Notes: generated by a model not told the origin, from the sequence alone. 64,000 bases of DNA from RPQJ01 sp963744735 (GCA_963744735.1 CAVUVH010000005.1:62001-126000), one strand, 5' to 3'; shown: positions 9,291 through 20,223, numbered from the stretch's first letter. Program-made: numbers and translations.

Positions 9291-10637
9291 TCACGCCGCG
9301 CCCCGGGTCGCCACAGAGTCGGTCGATTGTAGGAACCGCTCCCCGTCGGCACAAGGCGCGTTTGCCGTCGGCAGTTCGAGTCCGTCATCGCGGCAGATTC
9401 GTTCCAGGTCCTGGCGGCGCAGGCTGACCTCGATCTCGAGCACCCCGTCGTCGAGGTTGCGCTGGGCGATGACGGCACCGGCAGCGAACAGCCGGGCCCG
9501 CGCCCGGCCAGCCTGCGGCGGAATCCGCAGCACGCAGTGGCACAGGTCGGCACCCAGGCGCTGGTGCAGCGCGGTGAGCAGCAGGTCCGTGCCGGCGCCG
9601 CTGTGGGCCGAGAGCCAGACCCGGTCGATGCGCCCGTCCTCGCCCGTCTCCACGCGCGGCGCTTCGCCGGTGCGGTCGATCTTGTTGTAGACCGCGATCT
9701 GCGGCACGGCCGCGGCGCCGATCGACTCCAGCACCTCGTTGACCTGCGCGATGCGGTCGTTGCGCTCCGGGTCGGCGGCGTCGATGACGTGCAGCAGCAG
9801 GTCGGCCTCGCGCGCTTCCTGCAGCGTCGAGCGGAACGCGGCCACCAGTTCGTGCGGCAGGTCGCGCACGAACCCGACGGTGTCGGCAAGCGCCGTCTCC
9901 AGTCCCGGGGCCAGGTGCAGGCGCCGCACCGTGGGATCGAGCGTGGCGAACAACTGGTCGGCCGCGTAGGCGTCGGCGTGGGTCAGCCGGTTGAACAGCG
10001 TCGACTTGCCGGCATTGGTGTAGCCGACCAGCGCGATCGTCGGCACCTCGGCGCGCTTGCGTTCCTGGCGCGTGGTCTCGCGCTGCGACAGCACCTTGTC
10101 GATGCGGTCGTTCAGGGTCTTGATGCGCTTGCCGATCAGCCGGCGATCGGTCTCGAGCTGGGTTTCGCCCGGGCCGCGCAGGCCGATGCCGCCGCCGCGC
10201 TGGCGCTCGAGGTGGGTCCAGCCGCGCACGAGGCGCGTGGACATGTGCTGCAGCTGCGCGAGCTCCACCTGCAGCTTGCCTTCGAAGGTGCGGGCGCGCT
10301 GGGCGAAGATGTCGAGGATCAGGCCGCTGCGATCGAGCACGCGGCATTGCAGTTCTTTCTCGAGGTTGCGTTCCTGGCTCGGGCTCAGGGTACCGTCGAT
10401 GACGACGAGGTCGGCACCGAGTGCGACGATGCGCTCGCGCAGCTCCTGCACCTTGCCGGAGCCGATCAGGAAGCGGGGATCGGCCGACTTGCGCGTCGGC
10501 GCCAGCACTTCGAGCACCTGCGCTCCCGCCGAGCGCGCGAGCGCGGTGAATTCTTCCACGCGATCGGGATCCGGGGCCCGGCCCAGCCCCACGCAGACGA
10601 GAATGGCGCGTTCGCCGCTACCCGGCCTTTCGAACAA
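9291..10637 (-). CDS. hflX: Ribosome-splitting GTPase HflX
   Basis: GTPase that binds the 50S subunit and splits or rescues stalled ribosomes. The 448-residue protein has the N-terminal HflX domain (LIGSGKVQELRERIVALGAD, LSPSQERNLEKEL) and a coiled segment with GWTHLERQRGGGIGLRGPGE. The G domain follows: G1 ALVGYTNAGKSTLFN, G3 DTVGFVRDLP and G4 NKID. It lies just after hfq, as in the conserved operon. No frameshift. Confidence 0.97.
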   Translation of the reverse strand: MFERPGSGERAILVCVGLGRAPDPDRVEEFTALARSAGAQVLEVLAPTRKSADPRFLIGSGKVQELRERIVALGADLVVIDGTLSPSQERNLEKELQCRVLDRSGLILDIFAQRARTFEGKLQVELAQLQHMSTRLVRGWTHLERQRGGGIGLRGPGETQLETDRRLIGKRIKTLNDRIDKVLSQRETTRQERKRAEVPTIALVGYTNAGKSTLFNRLTHADAYAADQLFATLDPTVRRLHLAPGLETALADTVGFVRDLPHELVAAFRSTLQEAREADLLLHVIDAADPERNDRIAQVNEVLESIGAAAVPQIAVYNKIDRTGEAPRVETGEDGRIDRVWLSAHSGAGTDLLLTALHQRLGADLCHCVLRIPPQAGRARARLFAAGAVIAQRNLDDGVLEIEVSLRRQDLERICRDDGLELPTANAPCADGERFLQSTDSVATRGAA

Positions 10638-10659
10638 TGCCCGTGCCCTTGCCAGCTGT

Positions 10660-10920
10660 TCAGCCGGCCGGGGCGTCCTCCAGCGGCGGCAGGTCGTCTT
10701 CGCCGGCAGGCAGGCGCACGTTGCGCGCCGGAACGACGGTCGAGATGGCGTGCTTGTAGACCATCTGGCTCACGCTGTTGCGGAGCAGGACCACGAACTG
10801 GTCGAACGAATCGATCTGGCCCTGCAGCTTGATGCCGTTGACCAGATAGATGGATACGGGAATACGCTCCTTGCGCAGAGCGTTCAGGAAAGGATCCTGC
10901 AGGGACTGGCCCTTGGCCAT
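10660..10920 (-). CDS. hfq: RNA chaperone Hfq
   Basis: Sm-like RNA chaperone that pairs small RNAs with mRNAs as a homohexamer. The chosen start gives MAKGQSLQDPFLNALRKE, the invariant Hfq N-terminus; an ATG further upstream at 11061 would add an unlikely extension. The Sm1 region is VNGIKLQGQIDSFDQFVVLL and the Sm2 signature is YKHAISTVVPAR. The protein has 86 residues with a short acidic C-terminal tail. A purine-rich GGAGACAAT lies just before the start. The 100-base gap to miaA could hold its own promoter. Confidence 0.97.
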   Translation of the reverse strand: MAKGQSLQDPFLNALRKERIPVSIYLVNGIKLQGQIDSFDQFVVLLRNSVSQMVYKHAISTVVPARNVRLPAGEDDLPPLEDAPAG

Positions 10921-11023
10921 TGTAATTGTCTCCTTTTTTTCTCGGGTGCCGTGCGTTCCAGCCAGCTTCTTCCGTGAAATGGCCGGGTCACGCAGACCCG
11001 GGCCCGGCAGGAACGAAGTCAGT

Positions 11024-12041
11024 CTAGCACAGGGTTTTCGCAGCGATTTTTCCGGCGGCACTCGCCAGTGCAGCCGATATCGGGGCTAGTTCACGTTCTT
11101 CAAGCGACGACAGCCAGGCCACGCCCGGATCGGCCCGCAGCCAGGTCAGCTGGCGCTTGGCCAGGTTGCGGGTGGCCTGGCGGGCGGCGTCGGCCGCCTG
11201 CTCCAGGGTGCATTCCCCGGCCAGGTGCTGCCAGAGCTGGCGGTAGCCCACGGCCCGGATGCTGGGCAGGTCCGGGTCGAGGTCGCCCCGCTCGCGCAGT
11301 CGCCGCACTTCCTCCAGCAGGCCCGCCTCCAGCATCTGCCCGAAGCGCGCGTTGATGCGCTCATAGAGCTCGGCGTCGCGGCACGGGCAGCAAGGCGAAC
11401 CGGGCCAGCCGGACGGGAGGCGGCTCGGACTGCTGCTGCAGGTCCGACATGCGCTGCCCCGTCAACTGCAGCACCTCCAGCGCGCGCTGGATCCGCTGCG
11501 CATCCAGCGGCTGGATGCGGCTCGCTGCCACGGGATCGTGCTGCGCGAGTTCGGCATGCAGCGCCGGCCAGCCCGACGCCTGCGCCAGCGAGTCGAGGCT
11601 GGACCGCACGTGCGGATCCGCCTCGGGCAGCGGTGCCAGGCCGTGCGTCAGCGAGCGGAAATACAGCATCGTGCCGCCGACCAGCAGCGGAACCTTGCCG
11701 CGCGCGCGGATGGCCTCGATGCAGGCCAGCGCGTCGCGCTGGAAGCGGCCGGCAGAATACGGCTCGGACGGGTCGCAGACGTCGATCAGGTGATGCGGCA
11801 CGCCGGCCCGCTCGGCGAGGCTGGGCTTGGAGGTGCCGATGTCCATGCCGCGGTAGACCAGCGCCGAGTCGACGCTGACGATCTCGAGCGGGAAGCGCCT
11901 GGCCAGCGCCAGCGCGAGCGCGGTCTTGCCGGTGCAGGTCGGCCCCATCAGGCAGACGGCATCCGGCAGCGCGCTGTCTGGACCCTCGTCTGGCCCGTGG
12001 CCTGGCCCTTGAGCTGGCACGCGATCTGGCGTGTCGCTCAT
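11024..12041 (-). CDS. miaA: tRNA dimethylallyltransferase, one frameshift
   Basis: Adds the isopentenyl group to A37 of tRNAs that read UNN codons. The N-terminal part shows the P-loop LMGPTCTGKTALALAL, VSVDSALVYRGMDIGTSKPS and the dimethylallyl/tRNA-binding LVGGTMLYFRSL. Near base 11370 the frame shifts. The C-terminal part then reads LEEVRRLRERGDLDPDLPS, AVGYRQLWQHL and TRNLAKRQLTWLR, as expected for MiaA, ending at 11024. The start overlaps the mutL stop region by four bases, so the two genes are coupled. Confidence 0.92.
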
Positions 12042-13824
12042 CGGCCCCTCAGGAACAGCCGGTCGAGGTCATCCATGCTGACGAACGACCAGGTCGGGCG
12101 GCCGTGGACGCACTGGTCGCTGCGCACGGTGTGCTCCATCTCGCGCAGCAGCGCATTCATCTCAGGCAAGGTCAGCCGGCGGTTGGCGCGCACGGCCTGG
12201 TGACAGGCCATCGTGCCCAGCGCGCGGTCGAACGCCGCACTCGCAACCGCGGGCCCCTGCTCGCGCAGGTCGGCCAGCATGTCCTTGAGCAGGGTCGCCG
12301 GATCGAGGTTCGGCAGCAGGGCCGGCGTGGACCGCAGCAGCAACTGTGCAGGGCCTGAGCGCCCGAGTTCGAGCCCCAGGCGCGCGAACAGTTCCGCATG
12401 CGTCTCGGCCGCCTCGGCGTCGGCCAGCGATACGTTGACCACCACCGGCACCAGCAGCGGCTGCGCCGGCAGCGACTCGGCCTGCAGCGCGGCCTTGAGG
12501 CGCTCGTAGGTCGTGCGCTCGTGTGCCGCGTGCATGTCGACCAGCACCAGGCCGCCCTGCGCCTGCGCCAGGATGTACACCCCGTGCAGTTGCGCGATGG
12601 CATAGCCCAGCGGGTGCTCCACGGTGCTGCCAGCGTCGGGCACGGCACCCGCCGCGCCTGCGCGCGCCTGGTCGAGCACCGCGTACAGGTCGGTGGCCGC
12701 AACCAGCCCTCCCGCACCCGCCGGCGGCGCGTCGTCGCGCGCCCGGGTCCAGTCGAGCGCGGCGGTGCCGGGCAAGCGACCAGTCCGCGCGCGCCGCCGG
12801 GATCGCGGCGGCAGCGGCCTGCGTCGGCCGGGTCTCGGCCAGCGCGCGCTCGAGCGTGCGGAAGAGGAAATCGTGCACGAGGCCCGGCTCGCGGAAGCGC
12901 ACCTCGAGCTTCTGCGGGTGCGCGTTGACGTCGACGCGGGCCGGGTCCATCTCGAGGTACAGCACGTACGCGGGATGACGGCCGTGGAACAGCACGTCGC
13001 GATAGGCGAGCCGCACCGCGCTCGCCACCAGCTTGTCGCGCAGCGGCCGGCCGTTGAGGAAGAAGTGCTGCTGGTCGGCCTGGCTGCGGGCGTAGGTCGG
13101 CAGGCAGAACCAGCCCTGCAGGCGCAGGCCCGACGACTCGTGGTCGAGCTTCATGGCGTTGGCGATGAAGTCGTCGCCGAGCATCGCCGCCACCCGCGCG
13201 TCGCGGGCGCGCTCGTCGCGCGCCGGCGGATGATCCGCCAGCACCTTGCGCGCCGAGGCGAGGCGGAAGGCGACGTCGAAGCGGCTCAGCGCCAGGCGCT
13301 CGACCAGCCGCTCGATCTGCGACAGCTCGGTGCGCTCGGCGCGCAGGAACTTGCGCCGCGCCGGCACGTTGAAGAACAGGTCACGCACCTCGACGGTCGT
13401 GCCCGGCGGGTGCGGGTGCGGCACCGGCCCGGACAGGTCGCCATCGACCGACGCGACCATCGCCGCCGCGGCCGCGTCGCGCGGGCGCGAGATCATCCGC
13501 ATGCGCGAGACCGAGGCGATGCTCGGCAGCGCCTCGCCGCGGAACCCCAGCGTGCGCACGGACTCGAGGTCGTCGATGCTGCCGATCTTGCTGGTGGCGT
13601 GCCGGGCGAGTGCCAGCAGCAGTTCGTCCGGCCGCGATGCCGGCGCCGTCGTCGCGCACGCGGCAGAGTTCGGCGCCACCCTGCTCCACCTCGATGTCGA
13701 TCGCCGTCGCGCCCGCGTCGAGGCTGTTCTCGACCAGTTCCTTGATCACGGAAGCCGGGCGCTCGACCACCTCGCCGGCGGCGATCTGGTGGACGAGTTG
13801 CTCGGGCAGGACCCGGATGGGCAT
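12038..13824 (-). CDS. mutL: DNA mismatch repair protein MutL, two frameshifts
   Basis: GHKL ATPase that couples MutS mismatch recognition to strand removal. The start MPIRVLPEQLVHQIAAGEVV at 13824 leads into VERPASVIKELVENSLDAGA, the ATP-binding motif I with its conserved glutamate and asparagine. A frameshift near 13625 interrupts the next motif; the other frame resumes with RTLGFRGEALPSIASVSRM. A second shift near 12775 precedes the C-terminal dimerisation domain (GYAIAQLHGVYILAQ, LVDMHAAHERTTYERLK), which ends at 12038. All expected parts are present in order, so indel errors are more likely than loss. A true loss would predict a mutator strain. Confidence 0.92.
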
Positions 13825-13884
13825 GCAGGGCCAGGCAGTGACGGCGCCTCGCGCCGGGTGCGCGAGGATAGCAAAGCGGCAGCG

Positions 13885-15266
13885 AGTCAGCGCTCGGCGA
13901 CGGTGGAGGCGGTTTCGACGCTGCCGCCGCGGCGGGCCGCGACGATCGCCGCCAGCTTCGAGCCCGGCGGCGGGTTGTCGTACCAGTAGTTGCGCACGCC
14001 CATGCGGATCGCCGCGGCGATGCGCTGCTGGTGATCCGGATCGCGCAGCCGCCGCTCGTCGGTCGCGATTGGAGATGAACGCCGTCTCGACCAGCATCGA
14101 CGGGATGTCCGGCGACTTCAGCACGATGAACCCGGCGTGCTGCACGCGCGGCCGGTGCACGTCGCCCACGCCGCGCAGCGCCGCCAGCACGCTTTCCGCG
14201 GCCTCGACGCTGTCGCTGATCGATTCCTTCTGCGTCACGTCGAGCAGCACCGAGGCGAGCACGTCGCTGCTCTCGTCGAGCGAGACGCCGCCCTTCAGGT
14301 CGGCGGCGTTTTCCGATTCGGCCAGCCACTTGGCGGCCTCGTCGCTCGCGCCGCGCAGCGACAGCACGTACACCGACGAGCCGTTGACCTCGCGGTTCAG
14401 CACCGAATCGGCATGCACGGAGACGAACATGTCGGCGCCGAGCTGCCGCGCCTTGCGCGTGCGCGCGCCCAGGGTGATGAAGTAGTCGCCGTCGCGGATC
14501 AGCACCGCGCGCATGCCCTCTTCCGCGTTGATCAGCGGCGGCGAGCTTGCGCGCGATCGCGAGCGTGATGTCTTTTTCGCGCGTGCCGCCGCGACCGAGC
14601 GCGCCGGGATCCTGGCCGCCGTGGCCGGCATCGATCGCGATCACGAGGTCACGGCCCTTGCGCGACTGCTGACCGACTTGACCGGCGGCAACGGGGGTTC
14701 ATTCAGCGCGGGCGTCGCCGGCGTTTCGGCGCCGGCGCGCGCCACGTCGGCCGCCATCGCCAGCACCTCGTTGCCGGACGGCGACGCTGCGCCGGGGGCG
14801 GCCGCGACGCTCGCGCCACCGCTCGCCGCCGGGGCGACGGCGACCGGCTTGCCAGGCAATTCGACCACCAGCCGGTGTCCTGCATCGCCCTCCGGTCCGA
14901 CCATGAAGCTGCGCGGCTTCTGCGGGCCGGTCGAGGTCGAGCACGAAGCGCAGGCCGCGCCCGCTCTGCGGGCCCGAGCGCAGCGACTTCACCGGGCCCT
15001 GGCCGGACGGCAGCACTTCGCTCGCGGGCAGCGTGGTGTTGGCGAGGTCGACGACGATGCGGTCCGGGTTGTCGAGCGCAAACACGTCGTACTCGACCGG
15101 CGCGGTCAGTTCGACCACGAGGCGCGTGCCTTCGGGACCGGACCACAGCCGCACGTCGCGGACCTGGGCCGCCCAGGCAAGCGGCCGGCAGCCACGCGAG
15201 CCACAGGGCCAGACACGCCAGACTGGCCAGGCGCAGCAGGGTCGGTCGTCGGGCCAGCGTCAGCAT
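13885..15266 (-). CDS. amiC: N-acetylmuramoyl-L-alanine amidase (AmiC-type), several frameshifts
   Basis: Periplasmic zinc amidase that cuts septal peptidoglycan between MurNAc and the stem peptide. The start at 15266 (MLTLARRPTLLRLASLACL) gives a signal peptide. An AMIN domain follows (LVVELTAPVEYDVFALDNPD, DRIVVDLANTTLPA). A low-complexity linker precedes the amidase_3 domain: VIAIDAGHGGQDPGALG with a zinc histidine, FVSVHADS with another, and SMLVETAFISN with the catalytic glutamate. At least four single-base shifts occur, near 15170, 14920, 14545 and 14070. The repaired end is ...ETASTVAER with TGA at 13885. The symbol amiB/amiC is interchangeable at this resolution. Confidence 0.88.
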
Positions 15267-15394
15267 GGCGCGTAATCTACCGCGTCGCAGGCAGATAATT
15301 CAATGAAATGATGGAGATACGTAGTGCTTCATCAGGTAGCGCCCGAATCAGCAGGCGGAGATGACTGGTCGGCTGGAAAAGTGATGCGCGAGAT

Positions 15395-15877
15395 TCAGCC
15401 GGCAAACATGGCCAGGAGCGCCCGGCCGGCCGCTGTCCCGGGCGCGGCAATGCGCAACCTGCGCGCGTCGGCGTCGCGTAGGCCAGCGTCAGTTCGAGGT
15501 CGGCCGGTCCGAGCCGCCCGGCCGCCTTTTCCGGCCATTCGACCAGCAGCACCGACGCCGGGCGTCTGCAGGTCGCGCAGCCCCAGGTCGTCGAGTTCGT
15601 CGGGATGCCGCAGCCGATAGAGATCGCAGTGCAGGACGTCGCGCTGCCTGCAGCCGATACGGTTCGATCAGCGTGTAGGTGGGACTGCGCACCGGTCCCG
15701 CGTGCCCCATGGCCGCGAGCAGCCCGCCCACGAGCGTGGTCTTGCCCGCGCCCAGGTCACCCGACAAGGTCAGCAGCAGCGACTCGTCACGCGGTGCGGC
15801 CATGAGCGCCGCGCCAGGCGCGCGCCGACGGCGCGCATCTCGTCGGCGCCGGTCGCGGTGAGTTCGATGGCCGTCAC
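15395..15877 (-). CDS. tsaE: tRNA t6A biosynthesis ATPase TsaE, frameshifted
   Basis: Small ATPase required with TsaB, TsaC and TsaD for threonylcarbamoyl-A37 in tRNA. The GTG at 15877 overlaps the nnr stop in a GTGA arrangement and begins MTAIELTATGADEMRAVGA. The Walker A loop is SGDLGAGKTTLVGG, followed by RSPTYTLIEPY. After two indels near 15650 and 15555 the reading resumes as LLVEWPEKAAGRLGPADLEL and, after another, ends LLAMFAG at 15395. Its place between nnr and amiC is the conserved one. Confidence 0.87.
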
Positions 15878-17366
15878 CGCGGATTCACGCAGTCGCGCAG
15901 CCCGGCGATGACGTCGCTGGCGAGCATGCCGCGCTCGCCGGCACGCGCGGCATCGCGGTCGCCGGCATCCGCGTGCACGAACACGCCTGCCCGCGCCGCG
16001 AGCGCAAGGTCGCCGCACTGCGCGGCGATGCCGGCGATCACGCCGGTCAGCACGTCGCCCATGCCCGCCACGGCCATGCCGGGATTGCCGCGATCGCAGA
16101 GCCAGGGGCCGTCGTCCGCCGCTGCACGATCAGCGTCCCCGCGCCCTTCAGCACGACGGTGCCGCCGTAGCGGGCCTGCAATTGCGCAACGGCCGCGAGC
16201 CGGTCGGCCTGCACCGCGGCCGTGGACAGCCGAGCAGGCGCGCCGCCTCGCCCGGGTGCGGCGTCAGCACCCAGTCGGCGCGCGCCGCTGCGGCTGCCGC
16301 GCCAGCAGGTTCAGCGCATCGGCATCGAGCACCAGCGGCTTGCCGGCGGCCAGCACCGTGTCGAAGATCTCCACCGCCCACGACGACTGCCCGAGGCCCG
16401 GGCCCCAGCGCGACGACGGTGGCACGCTCGAGCATCGCGACCGAGATCGCGGGCCGAGTCCAGCGCCAGCGACATCAGTTCGGGACGCGCCGCCAGCGCC
16501 GCCGAGACTGTGCGGATGCGCGGCGACGGTGACCAGGCCCGCGCCCGCGCGCAACGCCGCCTCGCCCGCCAGGCGCACGGCACCGCCCATGCCCGGCGCG
16601 CCGCCGATCACCAGCACGTGGCCGTTCGATCCCTTGTGCGCCGTGCGCGCCCGCGGCGGCAGGGCCTGCGCGACCACCGACTCGTCCAGGCGGCGCGCGA
16701 GCGGCACGAGGCCCTCGTAGACGACGCGCGGCACCTCGAGCGACATCGAACACGACGCGGCCGGCATGATCCGGGCCGGCGCCCACGTAGCAGCCGAGCT
16801 TGCGCCCGATGAAGGTGACGGTGAGCGTCGGCGCGCACCGCGCGCCCGAGCACCTGGCCGCTGTCGGCCTGCAGGCCGGACGGGATGTCGACCGCCACGA
16901 CCGGTCGCCCCGCGGCGTTGATCGCATCGATGCAGGCCGCCGCAGGCCCGTCGACCGCGCGCGCGAGGCCGGTGCCGAACAGCGCGTCGACGATCACCTC
17001 GCCTGCGGCCATGGCCTCGCGGCGCGAACGGCAGCGCCGTGCCGCCGGCCGCGACGAAGTCGTCGTGCGCGCGGCGCGCATCGCCGCCGCAGGCGTGCGG
17101 GATCGGCCAGCGCCACGACATGCGCCGTGAGGCCCTGCGCACGCGCGATGCGCGCGAGCACGTAACCGTCGCCGCCGTTGTTGCCGGGACCGCAGCAGAC
17201 GCAGCAGCGAACGGGCCTCCGGCCAGCGCTGGCGCAGGGCATTCAGCGTGGCATGGCCGGCGCGCGTCATCAGTTCGTAGCCCGGCACGCCGCAGCGCTC
17301 GATGGCGCGGCGGTCGAGCTCGCGCACCTGCGCGGCGGAGTAGACCCCGGCGGGGATCGGCTGCAT
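15874..17366 (-). CDS. nnr: Bifunctional NAD(P)H-hydrate epimerase/dehydratase, many frameshifts
   Basis: Repairs hydrated NADH and NADPH: the N-terminal YjeF_N domain is the epimerase and the C-terminal YjeF_C domain the ATP/ADP-dependent dehydratase. The start reads MQPIPAGVYSAAQVRELDRR. In order across shifting frames I find CGPGNNGGDGYVLARIA (epimerase loop), VIVDALFGTGLARAV, VVAVDIPSGLQADSG, ARTAHKGSNGHVLVIGGAPG, LVLDADALNLLA, WVLTPHPGEAARLLG and MAVAGMGDVLTGVIAGIAAQ. The last two are the dehydratase signatures. At least six indels occur in 1.5 kb. A second ATG at 17375 could also be used. Confidence 0.86.
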
Positions 17367-17373
17367 GCGCGTC

Positions 17374-17381
17374 ATTATACT
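17374..17381. promoter_or_regulatory. Overlapping divergent -10 boxes for nnr and queG
   Basis: The short AT-rich island ATTATACT reads TATAAT on the minus strand (17379-17374), pointing to nnr, and TATACT on the plus strand (17376-17381), pointing to queG 32 bases away. If the minus box is real, the nnr message would begin about at its ATG at 17366, i.e. leaderless. No clear -35 is seen for either. Confidence 0.35.
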
Positions 17382-17412
17382 GGCCGCCCACCCAGCCGGC
17401 CCGGCCGAGTCC

Positions 17413-18472
17413 ATGCAAGCCGAACACCTCGCACGATCGATCAAGCAGTGGGGCCGCGAACTCGGCTTCCAGCAGGTCGGTGTCGCGGGCGTCGACCTGG
17501 CGCGGGACGAGGCCGCTGCTTGACGGCCTGGCTCGACCAGGGCCGGCACGGCACGATGGAGTACATGGCGCGGCACGGCACGCGCCGCACGCGGCCCGGC
17601 GGAACTCGTGCCCGGCACGCTGCGCGTGATCAGCGCGCGCATGGACTACCAGGTCGACGCCGGCGCCGATGCCGACGCGGTGCTGCACGACCCGCTGCTC
17701 GGCTACGTGTCGCGCTACGCGCTCGGCCGCGACTACCACAAGCGTGCTGCGGCAGCGCCTCGCGCGGCTGGCCGACCGCGTTGCCGCCGCGGCGGGCGCG
17801 GCGGGTTATCGCGCGTTCACCGACAGCGCGCCCGTGCTGGAGAAGGCGCTGGCGCGCGATGCCGGGACTCGGCTGGATCGGCAAGCACACCAACCTGCTC
17901 GACCGGCACGACGGCTCGTGGTTCTTCCTGGGCGAGATCTACACCGACCTGCCGCTGCCGCTCGACGCGCCGGTGAGCTGCACACTGCGGCAGCTGCACG
18001 GCCTGCATCGACGTCTGCCCGACGCAGGCGATCGTCGCGCCGTACGAACTCGACGCGCGGCGCTGCATCTCCTACCTGACGATCGAGCACGCACGGCCCG
18101 ATCCCGGAGGAATTCCGCGCGGCGCTCGGCAATCGCATCTACGGCTGCGACGACTGCCAGCTCGTGCTGCCCGTGGAACCGCTATGCCAGGCTCAGCGGC
18201 CGAGCCGGATTTCCGCGTGCGCCACGGGCTCGACGCGCCGCGGCCTGGTCGAGCTGTTCGCGCTGGAGCGAGGACGAATTCCTGCGCCGCACCGAAGGCA
18301 GCGCGATCCGCCGCATCGGCTACGAGCGCTGGCTGCGCAACGTCGCGGTGGCGCTGGGCAATGCGCCGCGCACCGCCGGCGGTGCTCGCGGCGCTGCAGT
18401 CCGCGCGAGGATCCGAGCGCGCTCGTGCGCGAGCACGTGCGTGGGCGCTGGAGGCGGAGCAGCGTGCAGTGA
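17413..18472 (+). CDS. queG: Epoxyqueuosine reductase, heavily frameshifted
   Basis: Cobalamin- and Fe-S-dependent enzyme that makes queuosine from epoxyqueuosine in tRNA. The start reads MQAEHLARSIKQWGRELGF. Fragments then appear in order in different frames: LDQGRHGTMEYMARHGTRR, VPGTLRVISARMDYQ, SRYALGRDYHK, LGWIGKHTNLL, GSWFFLGEIYTDLPL, the first 4Fe-4S cluster ACIDVCPTQAIVAPYELDAR, the second GCDDCQLVCPWNRYA, and LVELFAWSEDEFL. About ten single-base indels occur, mostly an extra C or G, roughly every 80-140 bases. The order of motifs is complete, so I call one gene with consensus errors. The exact 3' end is uncertain by about 60 bases. Confidence 0.84.
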
Positions 18473-18490
18473 GGGCGCTTCGCGGCCCGC

Positions 18491-19362
18491 TCACGGCTCG
18501 CAGCAGCCCGCGGCGCCTGACACTGCAGGTTGTCGATCAGCCGCGCCTTGCCGAGACGGCCGGCGGCCAGCACCACCAGCTCCACGTCGGCGGCGTGGGC
18601 CGCGCGAGACGCGCCGCGCGTGCGCACCTCGAAATAGTCGGGCTGGATGCCCGCCTGCGCGATCGACTGCGAGCCCTGCCGCTTCGATCGCGGCGTAATC
18701 GACGTCGCCCGACTCGAGCCGGCGCCGCGCCACGATCGAGCGCGCGATAGATCGCCGGCGCGCGTCGCGCGCTCGGCCGGCGACAGGTAGCGGTTGCGCG
18801 AACTCAGCGCGAGGCCGTCCTCGGCGCGCACGGTCGGCGCACCGACGATCCTGCACCGGCAGGTTCAGGTCCTGCGACCACGCGCCGGATCACGGTGAGC
18901 TGCTGGAAATCCTTCTCGCCGAAGATCGCGACGTCCGGCTGCACGAGGCTCAGCAGCTTGACGACGACGGTCGCCACGCCCTGGAAATGCCCGGGACGGA
19001 AGCGCCGCAGAGGATGTCGGTGAGGCCGGGCACGTCGACCACGGTGCTGCCGACGCTGCCGTCCGGGTACATCTCCTCGACCGTCGGGTGAAACAGCGCG
19101 TCGACGCCGTACTCGTCGAGCAGCTGGCGTCGTCGCCGGGCGTGCGCGGATAGGCGCTGAAATCCTCGCTCGGCCCGAACTGCATCGGGTTGACGAAGAT
19201 GCTGGAGATCACGCGTCGGCCGTGCAGGTGCGCCGCCGCCATCAGGCTGGCGTGGCCCATGTGCAGGTTGCCCATGGTCGGCACGAACGCGATGCTCTCG
19301 CGCGCGAGCCGCCAGCGCGTGACGGTTTCGCGCAGGTCCGCGATCCGCGTGATCGTTTGCAT
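18491..19362 (-). CDS. panC: Pantothenate synthetase, frameshifted
   Basis: Joins pantoate and beta-alanine using ATP to make pantothenate. It starts MQTITRIADLRETVTRWRLA and contains the nucleotide-binding IAFVPTMGNLHMGHASL with its HMGH motif. SSIFVNPMQFGPSEDFSAYP follows, then, after indels, VIRR-, SSRNRYLSPAE- and ARLIDNL-type segments. The indels look like lost bases in runs of C. It lies 19 bases downstream of panB on the same strand. The 3' end is approximate. Confidence 0.87.
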
Positions 19363-19381
19363 CGCTGCCGGACCTCGCGCG

Positions 19382-20223
19382 TCAGTGCGGCGTCAGAAAC
19401 AGTGCTCGGGCGCCGGGTACGCCCGTGCTCTTGACCGCCTCGCCGTAACGCCCGCAGCGCCGCGAGCGGGCTGTCGCGCCCCTGCTGGAAGTTCTGCACG
19501 AAGCGCGGCTTGCGCCCCGGCGTGATGTCGAGCACGTCGTAGAGCACGAGGATCTGGCCGTCGGTGTCCGGGCCGGCGCCGATGCCGATCACCGGCACGT
19601 GCAGTTCCTGCGTGATCTGCTGGCCGAGCGCCGACGGGAATGCACTCGAGCAGCACGACGTCCGCGCCCGCATCCTGCAGCAGCTTGGCATCGCTGCGCA
19701 TCTGCTCGGCCGCCGCTTCCTCGCGGCCCTGCACGCGGAAGCCGCCGGTCTTGTGCACCGACTGCGGCCGCAGGCCGAGGTGGGCGCAGACCGCGATGTC
19801 GTGGCCGGCGAGGAACTCGACGATCTCCGCCTGCCCGGCGCCGCCTTCGAGCTTGACCATCTTGGCGCCGCCTTCCTGCATCAGGCGCACCGCGTTCTTC
19901 AGCGCCTGCTCCTTCGAGGTGTAGGTCATGAAGGGCATGTCGGCCATCAGGAACGGCCGGAACAGGCCCTTGGACACGGCGCGGCAGTGGTAGATCACGT
20001 CGTCGAGCGTGACCGGCACGGTGGTGTCGTGGCCCTGGATGACCATGCCGAGCGAGTCGCCGACCAGCACGACGTCGAGGTCGGCGGCATCGACCAGCGC
20101 CGCGTAGCTCGCGTCGTAGCAGGTGATGCAGGCGATCTTCTCGCCCTGCTCCTTCATGCGGCCGAGCGAGGCCACGTTGACGGGCGGACGGGACGAATCG
20201 CGCAGTTGCAGTTGGGTGTACAT
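19382..20223 (-). CDS. panB: Ketopantoate hydroxymethyltransferase, two frameshifts
   Basis: Transfers a hydroxymethyl group from methylene-THF to 2-ketoisovalerate, the first step to pantothenate. Intact for 200 residues from MYTQLQLRDSSRPPVNVASL: ITCYDASYAALVDAADLDVV, VLVGDSLGMVIQGHDTTVPV with metal ligands, MADMPFMTY, VRLMQEGGAKMVKLEGG and LGLRPQSVHKTGGFRVQG. After a shift near 19635 it continues VPVIGIGAGPDTDGQILV and KPRFVQNF. A second shift near 19450 leads to GARALFLTPH and TGA at 19382. It forms an operon with panC, as is usual. Confidence 0.93.

Noticed and set aside
12038..13824. Natural loss of mutL (mutator strain)
   Set aside because: The breaks are single-base, motifs continue in the next frame, and neighbouring genes show the same pattern; consensus error is simpler.
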